From Archivesica marissinica (Eukaryota > Mollusca > Bivalvia > Venerida > Vesicomyidae): a stretch of DNA of 64,000 bases. The notes under the pieces are model-generated. The model made no database searches, was not told the origin of the DNA, and worked only from the letters and a program-made list of their open reading frames with translations. Positions 61,854-64,000 of this stretch are shown one piece after another. The stretch lies in contig CM026391.1 of the NCBI GenBank assembly GCA_014843695.1, forward strand, positions 15,001,365-15,065,364. Direction: 5' to 3'. How positions within the stretch are numbered: the first letter of the stretch is position 1; the number at the start of each line of letters is the position of its first letter. Position numbers and translations under genes: made by a program.

Positions 61854-62660
61854 GTAAGTTTTCAGAAATATCATTTACAAACCTTGATGGTATAGAGTAT
61901 GTTTTCAGAAATATCATTTACAAACCTTCATAGTATAGAGTAAGTTTTCAGAAATAGCATTTACAAACCTTCATAGTATAGAGTATGTTTTCAGAAATAT
62001 CATTTACAAACCTTCATAGTATAGAGTAAGTTTTCAGAAATATCATTTACAAACCTTGATGGTATAGAGTAAGTTTTCAGAAATATCATTTACAAACCTT
62101 AATGGTATAGAGTATGTTTTCAGAAATATCATTTACAAACCTTCATAGTATAGAGTAAGTTTTCAGAAATATCATTTACAAACCTTCATAGTATAGAGTA
62201 AGTTTTCAGAAATAGCATTTACAAACCTTCATAGTATAGAGTAAGTTTTCAGAAATATCATTTACAAACCTTCATAGTATAGAGTATGTTTTCAGAAATA
62301 TCATTTACAAACCTTCATAGTATAGAGTAAGTTTTCAGGAATATCATTTACAAACCTTCATAGTATAGAGTAAGTTTTCAGAAATATTATTTACAAACCT
62401 TCATAGTATAGAGTAAGTTTTCAGAAATATCATTTACAAACCTTCATAGTATAGAGTAAGTTTTCAGAAATATCATTTACAAACCTTCATAGTATAGAGT
62501 ATGTTTTCAGAAATATCATTTACAAACCTTCATAGTATAGAGTAAGTTTTCAGGAATATCATTTACAAACCTTCATAGTATAGAGTAAGTTTTCAGAAAT
62601 ATTATTTACAAACCTTCATAGTATAGAGTAAGTTTTCAGAAATATCATTTACAAACCTTC
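61835..62660. repeat. 43-bp minisatellite seeded by SLC36-like exon 8 end and donor
   Basis: About 19 copies of CCTTCATAGTATAGAGTAAG followed by TTTTCAGAAATATCATTTAC. The first overlaps the last ~15 coding bases and the 5' splice site. Most copies keep GTAAGT; some have GTATGT. Confidence 0.96.
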
Positions 62661-62814
62661 ATAAAATATTAATTACAACTTCTTGCAAATGAATGTCATG
62701 ATTCTGATTGGTTCATTCATCCCATGTGATCACTATTCAAAACCCGATGAACCGTAAAATGATTCCATTCAGTATGCAATGTGATTATTAATGCCAAAAT
62801 GTAATCCATTCCAA

Positions 62815-63965
62815 AACTACAGGAACATGTACACCATAAAGGATTCTGTACAGTATGGAAATGTTGACAGTTCCAACACTATAGGAACATGTACACCATA
62901 AAGGATTCTGTACAGTATGGAAATGTTGACAGTTCCAACACTATAGGAACATGTACACTGTAAAGGATTCTGTACGGTATGGAAATGTTGACAGTTCCAA
63001 CACTACAGGAACATGTACACCATAAAGGATTATGTACAGTATGGAAATGTTGACAGTTCCAAAACTACAGGAACATGTACACCATAAAGGATTCTGTACA
63101 GTATGGAAATGTTGACAGTTCCAACACTATAGGAACATGTACACCATAAAGGATTCTGTACAGTATGGAAATGTTGACAGTTCCAACACTATAGGAACAT
63201 GTACACTGTAAAGGATTCTGTACGGTATGGAAATGTTGACAGTTCCAACACTATAGGAACATGTACACCGTAAAGGATTCTGTACAGTATGGAAATGTTG
63301 ACAGTTCCAACACTACAGGAACATGTACACCATAAAGGATTCTGTACAGTATGGAAATGTTGACAGTTCCAACACTATAGGAACATGTACACCGTAAAGG
63401 ATTCTGTACGGTATGGAAATGTTGACAGTTCCAACACTATAGGAACATGTACACCGTAATGGATTCTGTACTGTATGGAAATGTTGACAGTTCCAACACT
63501 ACAGGAACATGTACACCATAAAGGATTCTGTACAGTATGGAAATGTTGACAGTTCCAACACTATAGGAACATGTACACCATAAAGGATTATGTACAGTAT
63601 GGAAATGTTGACAGTTCCAACACTATAGGAACATGTACACCGTAAAGGATTATGTACAGTATGGAAATGTTGACAGTTCCAACACTACAGGAACATGTAC
63701 ACCATAAAGGATTCTGTACAGTATGGAAATGTTGACAGTTCCAACACTATAGGAACATGTACACCATAAAGGATTCTGTACGGTATGGAAATGTTGACAG
63801 TTCCAACACTATAGGAACATGTACACCGTAAAGGATTATGTACGGTATGGAAATGTTGACAGTTCCAACACTATAGGAACATGTACACCGTAAAGGATTC
63901 TGTACGGTATGGAAATGTTCACAGTTCCAACACTATAGGAACATGTACACCCTAATGGATTTTGT
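62815..63965. repeat. 62-bp minisatellite, about 18 copies
   Basis: Unit with GGAACATGTACACCATAAAG, GATTCTGTACAGTATGG and TGTTGACAGTTCCAACACTA; lies in intron 8. Confidence 0.95.
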
Positions 63966-64000
63966 ACTGTATGGAAAAGACAACGTGTTTTGTAATTTGT

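Overview
This is a eukaryotic genomic window, most likely from a bivalve mollusc. The evidence is two spliced protein genes with animal-type GT-AG introns, several tRNA-headed SINE families of the kind abundant in bivalves, many short inverted-repeat elements, decayed LINE fragments and about 25 kb of tandem repeats. No prokaryotic gene, rRNA or CRISPR array is present. I could not identify the species.

Left half, minus strand (about 29.9 kb down to 2.1 kb): nine phase-compatible exons of a leucine-rich-repeat protein of the LRRC74 family with an EF-hand-like C-terminal segment. From 5' to 3' the exons are 29944-29712, 27917-27810, 24273-24180, 20804-20755, 14902-14821, 8009-7924, 7332-7138, 5509-5414 and 2357-2094. 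The introns are swollen by satellites: a 1.2-kb GT/CA tract, a 23/24-bp array (20.9-23.9 kb), a 42-bp array with SINE-bearing higher-order repeats (15.9-20.7 kb), a 39-bp array (8.0-14.7 kb) and an 85/88-bp array (3.8-5.4 kb). The first exon or exons and the last exon or exons were not found.

Middle (30-36.4 kb): SINE and LINE remnants and a 173-bp duplication, with no coding gene recognised. The two genes lie head to head across this interval.

Right half, plus strand (36.4 kb to beyond the window): eight phase-compatible exons of an SLC36/AVT3-like amino-acid transporter (AAAP family): 36432-36551, 38437-38486, 42979-43159, 55092-55137, 55799-55864, 56791-56857, 58975-59055 and 61776-61853. 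They cover the N-terminus through about TM5. Nearly every intron carries a minisatellite, plus nested MITEs (TTAA-flanked piggyBac-like families, CAGGG-ended families, TACAGTCAAAC-ended family) and SINEs.

The most unusual feature is the repeated link between minisatellites and splice junctions. At three separate exons in two genes the repeat unit is a copy of the exon end plus its 5' splice site. At several others the array ends in the acceptor region. Other strong observations are a 991-bp fold-back transposon with a perfect 8-bp target duplication and a visible empty-site paralogue, a MITE end expanding into a 33-bp satellite, and a SINE interior expanding into GA or 43-bp arrays.
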